Part shown: positions 26,982 through 35,736 of the stretch, in pieces
Numbering within the stretch: the stretch's first letter is position 1
Layout: each line of letters starts with the position of its first letter
Source: 67-14 sp035502775
Lineage (GTDB): Bacteria > Actinomycetota > Thermoleophilia > Solirubrobacterales > 70-9
Length of the DNA stretch: 64,000 bases
Reading direction: 5' to 3'
Assembly: GCA_035502775.1 (NCBI GenBank)
Contig: DATJUB010000043.1
Span: 1 to 64,000 of the forward strand
Notes under the pieces: model-generated
Databases searched by the model: none
Told to the model about the DNA's origin: nothing
Seen by the model: the letters and a program-made list of their open reading frames with translations, nothing else
Made by a program: the position numbers and the translations under genes

Positions 26982-29274
26982 GGTCGTCCCGCCCGGCTTC
27001 GGGCAGGGGAAGCCTCGTCTGAACCAAGTAGCCGCCGGCGGAAGTCTCGCCGGCGGCCAGTTCCCCGCCCAGGACCCGGACCCGTTCGCTCATACCGACG
27101 ATGCCCCGGCCCGTTCCGGTCGCGTTCCCGGGCGGGGCCGGACCGGGATCGTTGGCTATCGAGACGGTCAGGGCCCGCTCCTCGAGCGTCATCCTGACCG
27201 AGACCGGCGCCCCCGGCGCATGCTTGCGGGCGTTGGTGAGACCCTCCTGGACGATCCGGTAGGCGGTGACCGAAACCCGGGCCGGAACCACGGAGAGAAC
27301 ATCGGAATCTGAGGTCAGCCGCACCTCCTGTCCCGCCGACGTCGCCGCCTCGACCAGCTCCGGCAGGTCCTCCAGCGATGCCGGCGGCATCATGTCCGCG
27401 CCCGATACCCGCAGGGTCTCGAGCAGGCGGCGCAGCTCGACCATCGTCTGTGCCGCCGCGCCGTCCAGCGCGGCCAGGGTGTCCGCCGTCTTGCGCCCGT
27501 CCCGCTTCAGGGTCGCCTCGGCCGAGCCGGCCAGCACCCCGATCAGCGACACGCCATGCGCGACGACGTCGTGCAGATCGCTCGCGACCCGACGGCGCTC
27601 TTCGGCGAGAACCAGGCCGATCCGCTCCTCCTGGGCGAGGGTCAGGCGCGCCTCGCCGGCCAGCAGCTGTGCGGTCAGCCCGCTGCTGCCGCGTGCGTAC
27701 CAGCCGGCCATCCAGCTGATCGCGACCGCACAGACCACGATCGGCAGATCGGTCGAGAGGAAGTCCTCCTGCGGCAGCGACCTTTCGGCCAGGGCGGCCA
27801 CCACCAGGAAGAGCCCGCCCACGGTCGCCCGGCGGGCGGTGGAGGCATAGGCGGCCACCGCGTAGGGCGCGACCGCGAGGGTGAGCACCACGGACCACGG
27901 CATCTCCGGCGGTACCCACTCGACGGCCGATCGCAGGAACAGCGCGCCGCCGAGAACGAGGGCGACGGTCAGTGGATGGCTGCGGCGGAAGAACAGGGGC
28001 AACGCCACCAGGACCACCCCCGAGACCAGGCACATCGCCTTCGCCGAGCCGGTCATCTCGGTGGAATCGAGGAAAGCCGCGGCCAGCGCCATCGCCACGA
28101 TCAGTAGATCGACCGGGCGGCCGGAGCGCTCGGCGCTGGCGGGACGATCGGGCAGGGTCACGTCCAGGCGCCAGATGCCGAACCGGCTCCACCATCTGAG
28201 GGTGCCGCCATGGAGCAGCGCACGTTCGGTGAGTCCGGCCAGCTTCGAGGATTCCCGGAGCGAGACCGGAGCCTCGCCCCGCCCGCGCGCCCTCAGGCGA
28301 ATCCGGCCGTCGGCGTGCTCGGCCCGGAGGGAAACCGCCGCGGAACCGGCGGCGGGCGATCCCGCGAACAGCTCCTCGACGATCCGGGCGGCACCGATGG
28401 CGGGACCCGGATGGGTCGCCTCGTCCGAGCCCCTTTCGGCGAGTTCGAGGATCCAGCCCCTCGATCCGGCGGCGGCGACCGCCCGGCGCAGGTCGTCGGG
28501 CGGACCGTCCCCCACCCGTCCTTCGCCTTCTCCGAGCACGCCCAGCGAGCGCTGCATGTCCTCGAGCGCGTTCGCGGCCGTGCGGCCGATCGCCCGGATG
28601 ACCTCGCGGGCGCTCTCGTCACCTGAGCGCACCAGGGCGCGTGCCCTCGAGACCAGCCGCCGCACTTCGCTGATGTCGCGGGCGACGATCGCCTGCAGCT
28701 CCCCGGCGATGCGCAGCCTTTCGATCTCCAGCGCGGCCGCGACCCGCCGATCGCCGCTCGCCCCGGCCCGGGCCAGCCGGTTCGCGGCCCGGTCGGCCTC
28801 GCCCCTCCGTGCGCGGACCACCAGCCCGGCGGTTGTCGCGAGCGACTGCATGACCAGGACCGCGACGACGTCGCGCACATGAAGCGGCAGTCTCGGTTCG
28901 AGCGCCATCGCGGCCGACATGGCCGGAACCAGGGCAGCGGCCACCAGCAGTGCCCGGCCGCGCGGCTCCACTCTCGCGGCGACCGCGTAGGCGGCGATCG
29001 CCGGACCCTGGAGCGGGGTGACCGACTCGATCGAGAGAAAGCCGAAGGAGGCGTTGATCACGATCGCGACGATCGACCAGGCGGCGACCGGTATCGGTGC
29101 GGCGTTGCGGAAGAACAGCGGCAGGACCGCGACCACGGAGAAGCCGAGACGCATCGCCATCGAGTAATCGGTGGGGAGCGTGATCGCTTCGCCGACCGCC
29201 CAGGCGAGCAGGGCCACGGAGAAGCCGATCTCCAGCGGGGAGCCGAGGGCCCGCCGCAGACCGGCCGCGGTCAC
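26965..29274 (-). CDS. Fused tandem sensor histidine kinase (pseudokinase half plus active half)
   Basis: The 769-aa protein holds two NarL-type kinase halves. The first has about four helices (residues 10-155) and a dimerisation segment EIERLRIAGELQAIVARD, where Gln194 replaces the phosphorylated His. The second has new helices (about 385-535), an intact EERRRVASDLHDVVAHG with His568, N box NARKHAPG and G box GTGRGIVGMSERV. It phosphorylates the adjacent response regulator, whose stop overlaps its ATG by 4 bp. The first half probably senses or regulates. The signal is unknown. Confidence 0.9.
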   Translation of the reverse strand: MTAAGLRRALGSPLEIGFSVALLAWAVGEAITLPTDYSMAMRLGFSVVAVLPLFFRNAAPIPVAAWSIVAIVINASFGFLSIESVTPLQGPAIAAYAVAARVEPRGRALLVAAALVPAMSAAMALEPRLPLHVRDVVAVLVMQSLATTAGLVVRARRGEADRAANRLARAGASGDRRVAAALEIERLRIAGELQAIVARDISEVRRLVSRARALVRSGDESAREVIRAIGRTAANALEDMQRSLGVLGEGEGRVGDGPPDDLRRAVAAAGSRGWILELAERGSDEATHPGPAIGAARIVEELFAGSPAAGSAAVSLRAEHADGRIRLRARGRGEAPVSLRESSKLAGLTERALLHGGTLRWWSRFGIWRLDVTLPDRPASAERSGRPVDLLIVAMALAAAFLDSTEMTGSAKAMCLVSGVVLVALPLFFRRSHPLTVALVLGGALFLRSAVEWVPPEMPWSVVLTLAVAPYAVAAYASTARRATVGGLFLVVAALAERSLPQEDFLSTDLPIVVCAVAISWMAGWYARGSSGLTAQLLAGEARLTLAQEERIGLVLAEERRRVASDLHDVVAHGVSLIGVLAGSAEATLKRDGRKTADTLAALDGAAAQTMVELRRLLETLRVSGADMMPPASLEDLPELVEAATSAGQEVRLTSDSDVLSVVPARVSVTAYRIVQEGLTNARKHAPGAPVSVRMTLEERALTVSIANDPGPAPPGNATGTGRGIVGMSERVRVLGGELAAGETSAGGYLVQTRLPLPEAGRDDLTASR

Positions 29275-29948
29275 GGCGCGTCCAGGTGCTGTCCCGGCCG
29301 GACCAGCCCGGTCTCGTAGGCGAACACGACCGCCTGGACGCGACTGCCCACGCTCAGCTTGCCGAGCAGCCGGGTCACGTAGGACTTCACGGTGGTTTCG
29401 CTCAGATAGAGCCGCTCGCCCATTTCGGCGTTGGAGAGGCCGCGGGTGAGGAGGATCAGAAGCTCGCGATCCCGGTCGTTCAGCTCGTCCAGCCGACGGC
29501 GGGTTTCGGGATCGGCCTCGGGGGTTCCCATGAAGTGCTCCACGAGCCGCCGGGTCACGGCCGCGTCGAGCAGCGAGTCACCGGCCGCGACCGAACGCAC
29601 AGCCGAGGCCAGACGGTCCGGCGGGGTCGCCTTCAACATGAATCCGGCGGCTCCGGCCTGCATCGCGCGGAAGATGTACTCGTCGAGATCGAAGGTGGTC
29701 AGCATCAGGACCCGGGCCCGCGATCCGGCCGCCAGGAGCCGCCGCGTCGCGGCGATGCCGTCGAGCTTGGGCATGCGCACGTCCATGACCACCACATCGG
29801 GGTGGGTGCGAAGGGCGATGTCGACCGCGGCGGCCCCGTCGGCCGCTTCACCGACCACGGTGATGTCGTCGGCCGCCTCGAGCATCGCCCGCACGCCGCC
29901 GCGCACCATCGCCTGATCGTCGGCCACCACCACTTTGAGTTCGTTCAT
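29271..29948 (-). CDS. NarL/FixJ-family response regulator
   Basis: The 225-aa protein has a receiver domain (VVVADDQAMVRGG acid pair, phospho-Asp in VVVMDVRMPKLDG, Lys in FMLKATPP) and a C-terminal LuxR helix-turn-helix (RELLILLTRGLSNAEMGERL to TVKSYVTRLLGKL). It activates or represses genes after phosphorylation by the tandem kinase encoded immediately downstream. ATG 29948 is chosen because the first strand of the receiver follows it directly. Confidence 0.93.
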   Translation of the reverse strand: MNELKVVVADDQAMVRGGVRAMLEAADDITVVGEAADGAAAVDIALRTHPDVVVMDVRMPKLDGIAATRRLLAAGSRARVLMLTTFDLDEYIFRAMQAGAAGFMLKATPPDRLASAVRSVAAGDSLLDAAVTRRLVEHFMGTPEADPETRRRLDELNDRDRELLILLTRGLSNAEMGERLYLSETTVKSYVTRLLGKLSVGSRVQAVVFAYETGLVRPGQHLDAP

Positions 29949-30030
29949 CGGCGATATCGCATCATGCAGGCCGGTCAAATCCAATCACCGTTTGGTGATC
30001 CGGCCTCTGCGGATGCGCTCCTTAAATACG

Positions 30031-30055
30031 AAAACCCCCTGTGGAGAGAGGGTTT
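30031..30055 (-). terminator. Probable intrinsic terminator after the TetR gene
   Basis: On the minus strand AAACCCT (near 30055) can pair with AGGGGGTTTT (ending near 30031), with a T-rich run after it. It lies directly downstream of the TetR stop at 30073. Confidence 0.5.
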
Positions 30056-30072
30056 CCGCAGCAGCGAGAGTA

Positions 30073-30747
30073 TCAGGGTTCACCGGGCTTGCCCGGCACC
30101 TCGCTGCCGAGCCCGGTCCAGACGAGATCGAAGGCCCGTCCGGCCACGGCCTCGATCTCCGATCCCGGCAGCTGCCCTTCGGCCACCGCGCCGATCACCC
30201 GGGTGGTCGAGAACATCACTCCGGCGCCGATCACGATCGCCGCCTCGAAGGCGTCGACGTCGGTCCGGATCTCGCCGCGGCGCTGCCCCTCCTCGAGCAG
30301 GCCGGTGACCAGCGCGATGATCGGCAACTCGCCCTCGTCCAGGATCGCGGCGAACCTGGCGGGATGCCGCACGGTCTCGTCGATCATCGCCGCGTGAACG
30401 CTCGGGGAGTATCTCGGCACCATCATCTGCGAGAAGAGTTCCCGAGCGACGTTCCACATGGTGCGATCGGGGTCGCCCAGTCCCGCTTCGTAGACCGGAC
30501 GCAGATATGTGCGGAAATGACGCGCCGCGGCGAACAGCAGCACGTCTTCCTTGCGGGGGAAGTAGCGGAAGAAGGTTCCCCAGCTGGTGCCGGCCTCGGC
30601 CACGATGTTCTCGACCCGGGAGCCCTGGATCCCACGGGCCTCGAACTCCTCCATCGCCGCGTCGAAGAGCCGGTCGCGGGCCTCCACACCCCGTTTCTGG
30701 GTGGGCTCGATCCCGAGGCTGAAGCCGTCTATTTCGGTTGTCTCCAC
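30073..30747 (-). CDS. TetR-family transcriptional regulator
   Basis: The 224-aa protein has the TetR DNA-binding helix-turn-helix (DRLFDAAMEEFEARGIQGSRVENIVAEAGTSWGTFFRYF, written in part) and an all-helical ligand domain. GTG 30747 has GAGGGAG 6 nt upstream; GTG 30765 is an alternative. It is divergent from the sulfatase gene and a perfect palindrome lies between them, so it probably represses the sulfatase/propeller operon and itself. The inducer is unknown. Confidence 0.88.
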   Translation of the reverse strand: METTEIDGFSLGIEPTQKRGVEARDRLFDAAMEEFEARGIQGSRVENIVAEAGTSWGTFFRYFPRKEDVLLFAAARHFRTYLRPVYEAGLGDPDRTMWNVARELFSQMMVPRYSPSVHAAMIDETVRHPARFAAILDEGELPIIALVTGLLEEGQRRGEIRTDVDAFEAAIVIGAGVMFSTTRVIGAVAEGQLPGSEIEAVAGRAFDLVWTGLGSEVPGKPGEP

Positions 30748-30811
30748 TGTGTTCTCCCTCGTCACCGGGTCATCGAATCACAGAACTTTTCCCTACGGCG
30801 GAACAAAATAC

Positions 30812-30839
30812 TTGACGCGCGTCAGTTTTGTGTTACTTT
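30812..30839 (+). promoter_or_regulatory. Sulfatase promoter with overlapping palindromic operator
   Basis: TGACGCGCGTCA (30813-30824) is a perfect 12-bp palindrome overlapping a -35-like TTGACG (30812-30817). TACTTT (30834-30839) is a possible -10. ACAAAA and TTTTGT flank the palindrome. A repressor bound here would block the promoter. Confidence 0.6.
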
Positions 30840-30891
30840 CGTCGCAAGGGGGTGGAGCTGGTCCGCCCGGAACTTGCGAACTGGAGGACAG

Positions 30892-32763
30892 ATGGTCACT
30901 CGGCGGGACATCTTCAAGAAGGCGGCCGCGGCCGCACCGGCCCTAGCGCTCGGCAGCGGCGCCCTGGCCCGCACGGCCGGCGCCACAGCCGCCTCCAGTC
31001 CCGCCGCCGGCAAGAACCTGATCATCTTCATCACCGACCAGGACCGCGCGATCCAGCACTTTCCGGAGGGCTGGTCGGAGGCGAACCTTCCCGGCATGAC
31101 CCGCCTGCAGCAGAACGGAGTCACCTTCGACAACGCCTTCTGCAACGCCTGCATGTGCTCGCCGTCACGGGCCTCGCTGTTCACCGGGTACTTCCCCGCC
31201 CAGCACGGGGTCAAGTACACGCTGGAAGAGGACATGGACGGACCGCAGTATCCCCAGGTCGAGTTGCCGACGAACCTGAAGAACCTGGCATCGGTGATGT
31301 CCGCCAGCGGCTACAACGTGGTCTACAAGGGCAAGTGGCACATGAGCAAGCCCGCCGGTGACGACTTCGTCTCCGACGATCTGCTGCCCTACGGCTTCAC
31401 CAGATGGGATCCACCGGACGCCGGCGCCGACCAGTCGATCCCCCAGGAGGGCGGCGGGCTCTACGACAACGACGGCCGCTACATGGACAGCGAAGGCAGC
31501 GCCTCCGACGGCGACGAGGGCGTGCTCCAGTACCTCAACTCGGTCGCCTCGGACAGCCAGCCGTTCTGCCTGATCATCTCGCTGGTCAACCCGCACGACG
31601 TGCTGCTCTATCCCAAGAACTACATCGCGGGCGGCTACGACGATTCCTGGCTGGAGGGCGACATCGACCTGCCGGCCACGGTCGACGAGGACCTCTCGAC
31701 CAAGCCCGCGGCCCAGGCGAACTTCCGCAAGATCTTCAACCTGACCGGCCCGCTCACGACCCGGCAGATGAAGCTCGACTACATCAACTTCTACGGCAAC
31801 CTGATGAAGGAGGTGGACGGCTACCTGGTCGAGGTGATGGACACGCTCGATTCGCTCGGGCTGACCCAGGACACATTGGTGATCCGGACCGCCGACCACG
31901 GTGAGATGGGTCTCGCCCACGGGGGCCTCAGGCAGAAGAACTTCAACGCCTACGACGAGACGATGCGCATCCCGATGGTCTTCTCCAACCCCGAGATCGT
32001 CGAACCCGGAACCACCTGCGACGCGATGGTCTCCCACGTCGACCTGCTGCCGACCATCGCCGGCCTGTTCGACGCGCCCCGTTCGGCCCGGGCCAGATGG
32101 GAGGGCAAGGACTACTCCAAGCTGGTCCTCGGCAAGACGAAGAAGCCGGTCCAGGACTACGTAGCGTTCACCTTCGACGACTTCCAGGCCGGCCAGGCGA
32201 GTCCGCCCTACGTCAAGGCGCCACAGCACGTGGTCGCGATCCGCGAGAAGAACTGGAAGATCGCCAAGTACTACGACGCGACCCGCCAGGTACCACCCCA
32301 ATGGGAGATGTACGACCTGAGGCGCGATCCCCTGGAGGCGCGCAACCTGGCCGCTCCCAACGCCAAACGGACCGGCCCCCAACAGAAACAGTACGAGCGG
32401 CTGCGCAAGAAGCTGCTGCGGGTCGAGAAGCAGCGGCTGCAGCCACTGCCGCAGAACGCGTTCTCGGTCAGGTCCTGCACGATCGAGGGTCTCGGTGTCA
32501 CCACCAAGACCCGGGTGCCCGGCCGCGGACGGCTCGTCCAGCGGGTCAGCACCGTCGTCGACGGCAGACGGATACCTCTCGGCGAACGCCGCAAGCTGGT
32601 GCTCGGCCGGTCGCGCCCGACCATCCGCCTGAAGCTCGACGCCCGGGCCAGACGGCTGGCTCGCAAGGGTGCGGTGGAGATCGAGGTGCTGACCACCTGG
32701 CTGCCGAATGGCGGTACGCCGGTGCGGGATGTCAAGCGCGCGAAGCTGAGGAGGCAGTCATGA
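30892..32763 (+). CDS. Tat-exported sulfatase with basic C-terminal module
   Basis: The 623-aa protein has a twin-arginine signal (TRRDIFKKAAAAAPALALG). The sulfatase core follows (NLIIFITDQDRA; CSPSRASLFTG, whose Cys is the one converted to formylglycine; VYKGKWHMSKPA; TADHGEMGLAHG). The C-terminus (about 510-623) is a Lys/Arg-rich beta module ending RAKLRRQS. It hydrolyses sulfate (or phosphate) esters outside the cell. Start is fixed by CTGGAGGACAG. Its stop overlaps the next start (ATGA), so the propeller protein is co-translated. Confidence 0.92.
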   Translation: MVTRRDIFKKAAAAAPALALGSGALARTAGATAASSPAAGKNLIIFITDQDRAIQHFPEGWSEANLPGMTRLQQNGVTFDNAFCNACMCSPSRASLFTGYFPAQHGVKYTLEEDMDGPQYPQVELPTNLKNLASVMSASGYNVVYKGKWHMSKPAGDDFVSDDLLPYGFTRWDPPDAGADQSIPQEGGGLYDNDGRYMDSEGSASDGDEGVLQYLNSVASDSQPFCLIISLVNPHDVLLYPKNYIAGGYDDSWLEGDIDLPATVDEDLSTKPAAQANFRKIFNLTGPLTTRQMKLDYINFYGNLMKEVDGYLVEVMDTLDSLGLTQDTLVIRTADHGEMGLAHGGLRQKNFNAYDETMRIPMVFSNPEIVEPGTTCDAMVSHVDLLPTIAGLFDAPRSARARWEGKDYSKLVLGKTKKPVQDYVAFTFDDFQAGQASPPYVKAPQHVVAIREKNWKIAKYYDATRQVPPQWEMYDLRRDPLEARNLAAPNAKRTGPQQKQYERLRKKLLRVEKQRLQPLPQNAFSVRSCTIEGLGVTTKTRVPGRGRLVQRVSTVVDGRRIPLGERRKLVLGRSRPTIRLKLDARARRLARKGAVEIEVLTTWLPNGGTPVRDVKRAKLRRQS

Positions 32764-34166
32764 GCCGAACCCATGGAAGGAGTGCGCTCGTGCTGGCGGC
32801 GACGGTGACGCTGGCCGCTCTGCTGGTTCCGGCGAGCGCGAACGCCGCGCTGTCCCGGGGTTCCCTCACCCAGCTGCCGGGAGCGAAGGGATGCCTGGTC
32901 GACAGCGCCCAGCGCAGCGGCAGGTGCGGCGTGGCCCGGGCCCTGAAGGAACCGGGGCCGTTCATGGGCTCGCGGGCGATCCAGATCAGCCCCGACGGCA
33001 GGAACGTCTACGTCGCGTCCTCGAAATCGAACGCGATCGCGATCTTCAAGCGCGACCAGCGCCACGGAACGCTGAAGCAGGCCCCCGGATCCAAGGGCTG
33101 CGCCGCCGCGAGGCGTTCCTTCGGCTGCGCCCGCGCGATCGGTCTCGACGGGCCGAACTCGATCGCGATCAGCCCGGACGGCGGGAACGTGTACGCGACG
33201 GCCCGCGACAGCTCCTCGGTCGTGACCTTCCGGCGCAACCGGGGCAATGGGGCGCTCACCCAGCTTCCGGCGGCGGCCGGCTGCGTCGCCGGCGTTCCGA
33301 TCCCGGCCTGCGGCACCGGCCGGGCGATGGCCGGGGCAGATGTGGTCACGGTCAGCCCGGACGGAAGGAACGTCTACGTCGGCGCGTTCTTCGGCAACGC
33401 GGTCGCCACCTTCGACCGTGACCCCGCGACCGGTGAGCTCACCCAGCCCGCGGACGAGACCGGATGCCTGACCGCCGCACCGGAGGCGAACTGCGCGACG
33501 GGCCTGGCCCTGAACTCGGTCGAAGGCATGGCGGTGAGCGGCGACGGTGCCAACGTCTACGTGGCGAGCGCCACCTCGAACGCGGTGCTCAACCTGGTGC
33601 GGGACAGCACGACCGGCGCGCTGAGCCAGGCGGCCGACGGCAGCGGCTGCTTCGTCGACGCGGCCCTGGAGGGCTGCATGACCGGCCGCGAGATCAGCGG
33701 CGCCAACGCGGTCGCCGTGAGCCCCCGGGGAGGCGACGTGTACGTGACCTCGCTGATCAGCGGCAGCGTCACCCAGTTCAGCTCCTCGGGCAGTCCCGGA
33801 CTGCTCTCCCAGCCCACGATCAAGTCGGGCTGTGTGGCCTGGCTCGGCGCTTCCGGATGCACCCCGGGACGCTCGCTGCGGGCTCCGGAGGGAATCGCCG
33901 TCTCACCCGACGGCACCAACGTGTATGCCGCCGCCTACTCCTCGGGTGGCATCGCCGTACTCGAGCGCGGACCGAAGACCGGCGGGGTCGTCCAGAAGTT
34001 CGGAACCGGCGGCTGTGTGACGACCCAGTCGATCGCCAACTGCGCCACCGGGCGCGCGATGGACGGGCTCAGTTCGATCGCGATCAGCCGCGACGGCCGG
34101 TTCGTCTACTCGACGGCCGCCAAGAGCAATGCGGTGAACGTGTTCCGCCGGGCGACCCGGGGCTAG
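32760..34166 (+). CDS. Secreted lactonase-like beta-propeller protein
   Basis: The 468-aa protein has a signal peptide (ALVLAATVTLAALLVPASANA). It contains about seven to eight propeller repeats of around 55 residues, each with an ISPDGRNVYVAS-type strand, a GAL-TQ segment and paired Cys (such as GCAAARRSFGCA) likely forming disulfides. Similar propellers bind ligands or act as lactonases; no catalytic set is clear. The ATGA overlap with the sulfatase stop ties its expression to the sulfatase. Confidence 0.87.
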   Translation: MSRTHGRSALVLAATVTLAALLVPASANAALSRGSLTQLPGAKGCLVDSAQRSGRCGVARALKEPGPFMGSRAIQISPDGRNVYVASSKSNAIAIFKRDQRHGTLKQAPGSKGCAAARRSFGCARAIGLDGPNSIAISPDGGNVYATARDSSSVVTFRRNRGNGALTQLPAAAGCVAGVPIPACGTGRAMAGADVVTVSPDGRNVYVGAFFGNAVATFDRDPATGELTQPADETGCLTAAPEANCATGLALNSVEGMAVSGDGANVYVASATSNAVLNLVRDSTTGALSQAADGSGCFVDAALEGCMTGREISGANAVAVSPRGGDVYVTSLISGSVTQFSSSGSPGLLSQPTIKSGCVAWLGASGCTPGRSLRAPEGIAVSPDGTNVYAAAYSSGGIAVLERGPKTGGVVQKFGTGGCVTTQSIANCATGRAMDGLSSIAISRDGRFVYSTAAKSNAVNVFRRATRG

Positions 34167-34190
34167 CCGCTTCTCCTCCCGGACCGGGTG

Positions 34191-34215
34191 GTCGGACAGT
34201 TCCCAGCTGTCCGAC
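34191..34215. terminator. Hairpin after the sulfatase/propeller operon
   Basis: GTCGGACAG (34191-34199) and its exact complement (34207-34215) enclose a 7-nt loop, 24 bp after the propeller stop. No T tract follows directly. Confidence 0.5.
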
Positions 34216-34236
34216 TATCCGGCCCCCATTTTCTTC

Positions 34237-34257
34237 TATAGTTAAGTAATTACTTAA
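34237..34257 (+). promoter_or_regulatory. ArsR operator overlapping a -10 box
   Basis: TTAAGTAATTACTTAA (34242-34257) is a perfect 16-bp AT-rich palindrome in a GC-rich genome, overlapping TATAGT (34237-34242). It lies 20 bp upstream of the ArsR-type gene and fits an autoregulatory operator. A second box TACGCT sits 6 nt before ATG 34278. Confidence 0.65.
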
Positions 34258-34277
34258 GTGTTTGCTACGCTTCGGGC

Positions 34278-34616
34278 ATGCCTGCCGAAGCCGAACTCCT
34301 CGACCGGACCTTCCACGCGCTCTCGGACTCGAACCGCCGCGCGATCGTCGTCCGGCTGAGCCGGGGTCCGGCCTCGGTCAGCCAGCTCGCCGAACCGCTC
34401 CTGATCTCGCTTCCGGCGGTCTCCCAGCACCTGGACGTGCTCCAGAAGAGCGGCATCGTCCGCTCGGAGAAGACCGGCCGCGTCCGCACCTGCCGGCTCG
34501 AACCGGCCCCGATGAAGACGGTCGAACAATGGATCGCCTTCAACCGCGAGACCTGGGAGGGCCACCTGGACCGGATCGGCGAAGTACTCGACCAGACGTA
34601 TGGAGGCACCGAATGA
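34278..34616 (+). CDS. ArsR-family winged-helix regulator
   Basis: The 112-aa protein matches the ArsR branch that accompanies SRPBCC genes: RTFHALSDSNRRAIVVRLSR, then LISLPAVSQHLDVLQKSGIVR as the recognition helix and wing. It has no metal-binding Cys cluster. It likely represses its own operon via the palindrome upstream. Its stop overlaps the SRPBCC start (ATGA). Confidence 0.92.
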   Translation: MPAEAELLDRTFHALSDSNRRAIVVRLSRGPASVSQLAEPLLISLPAVSQHLDVLQKSGIVRSEKTGRVRTCRLEPAPMKTVEQWIAFNRETWEGHLDRIGEVLDQTYGGTE

Positions 34617-35071
34617 GCGTCACCCACGACCAGTTCACCCTCGAACGCCGCTACGGCCACTCGTCCGAGCGAGCCTTCAGCGCCTTCGCCGACCCTGAGC
34701 TGAAGAAGCAGTGGTTCGCCAATCCGGGGAACTGGCCCAATGCCCATTGGGAGCTCGACTTCCGGGTGGGTGGCAGCGAGGTCAGCAGCGGGGGATCGCC
34801 CGGTGGCCGCTTCAACGAGTTCAGGAGCCGTTACCACGACATCATCGAGAACGAGCGGATCGTCTACAGCTACGACCTCTTCCACGACCATCGCCTGATC
34901 TCGGTTTCGCTGACCACGATCGAGTTCTTCGCCGACGGTGACGGCGCCCGGGTCGCCTTCACCGAGCAGGGCGCCTTCTTCGACGACCCCACCGCCCCGG
35001 CCCAGCGCGAACACGGGACGGGCGTGCTGCTCGACATGTACGGCCGCTTCCTCGACGGGGAGACCCGGTGA
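34613..35071 (+). CDS. SRPBCC/AHSA1 domain protein
   Basis: The 152-aa protein has the Aha1/START-like pattern (FTLERRYGHSSERAFSAFADPELKKQWF and RVAFTEQGAFFDD). This fold binds hydrophobic ligands in a cavity. Pairing with ArsR is a widespread arrangement in actinobacteria. The start overlaps the ArsR stop, and its stop overlaps the GTG of the GST gene, so the three genes form one operon. Confidence 0.9.
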   Translation: MSVTHDQFTLERRYGHSSERAFSAFADPELKKQWFANPGNWPNAHWELDFRVGGSEVSSGGSPGGRFNEFRSRYHDIIENERIVYSYDLFHDHRLISVSLTTIEFFADGDGARVAFTEQGAFFDDPTAPAQREHGTGVLLDMYGRFLDGETR

Positions 35072-35736
35072 CCCTCACCCTTCATGAGCACCCATTCGCC
35101 TCCTACTGCTGGAAGGTCCTGATCGCCTTCTACGAACGGGAGGTGCCGTTCGAGCCGCACCTCGTGATCGACATGGACGATCGCGAGGCCCTGGCCGAAC
35201 TCTGGCCGCTGGGCAAGATCCCCTTCCTCACCGACGACAGGACGGGGCTTGCCCTGCCGGAGTCGTCGATCGTGATCGAGTTTGCCGACCGGATCGGCGA
35301 GGCGCCGCCACTGATTCCGGCTGATCCGGACGCGGCCCTTCAGGCCCGTCTATGGGATCGGGTCTTCGACACCGCCGTGATGAACCCGATGCAGGACATC
35401 GTCGGTGACAGCCTCAGGCCCGACGGCCACGACGATCCGCACGGAGTCGGCGAATGGCGCGCCGCCCTCGAGCGGGCCTACGAATTGCTGAACGATCACC
35501 TCGAATCAGGCGGATGGGCCGCCGGACCCGATTTCACGATCGCCGATTGTGCGGCCGCTCCCTCGCTCTTCTATGCCCGGGTCGTCCACCGCTGGGACGA
35601 ATCACGTCTGACCGGCCTCACCGAGTACTTCGAGCGGCTGACCGCGAGACCGTCGGTTTCGCGCGTGATCGAAGAGGCCCGTGAGTACCGGACCCTCTTC
35701 CCCCTGCCCTGGCCCGAGTACGCGAACCGGCCCTAG
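35068..35736 (+). CDS. Glutathione S-transferase family protein
   Basis: The 222-aa protein has a thioredoxin-fold N-domain (LTLHEHPFASYCWKVLIAFYE; LPESSIVIEFAD binds the gamma-glutamyl end in the family) and a helical C-domain (WAAGPDFTIADCAAAPSL). Most actinobacteria use mycothiol rather than glutathione, so the thiol partner is open. It is the last gene of the ArsR/SRPBCC operon and its stop overlaps the convergent TetR stop. Confidence 0.9.
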   Translation: MTLTLHEHPFASYCWKVLIAFYEREVPFEPHLVIDMDDREALAELWPLGKIPFLTDDRTGLALPESSIVIEFADRIGEAPPLIPADPDAALQARLWDRVFDTAVMNPMQDIVGDSLRPDGHDDPHGVGEWRAALERAYELLNDHLESGGWAAGPDFTIADCAAAPSLFYARVVHRWDESRLTGLTEYFERLTARPSVSRVIEEAREYRTLFPLPWPEYANRP

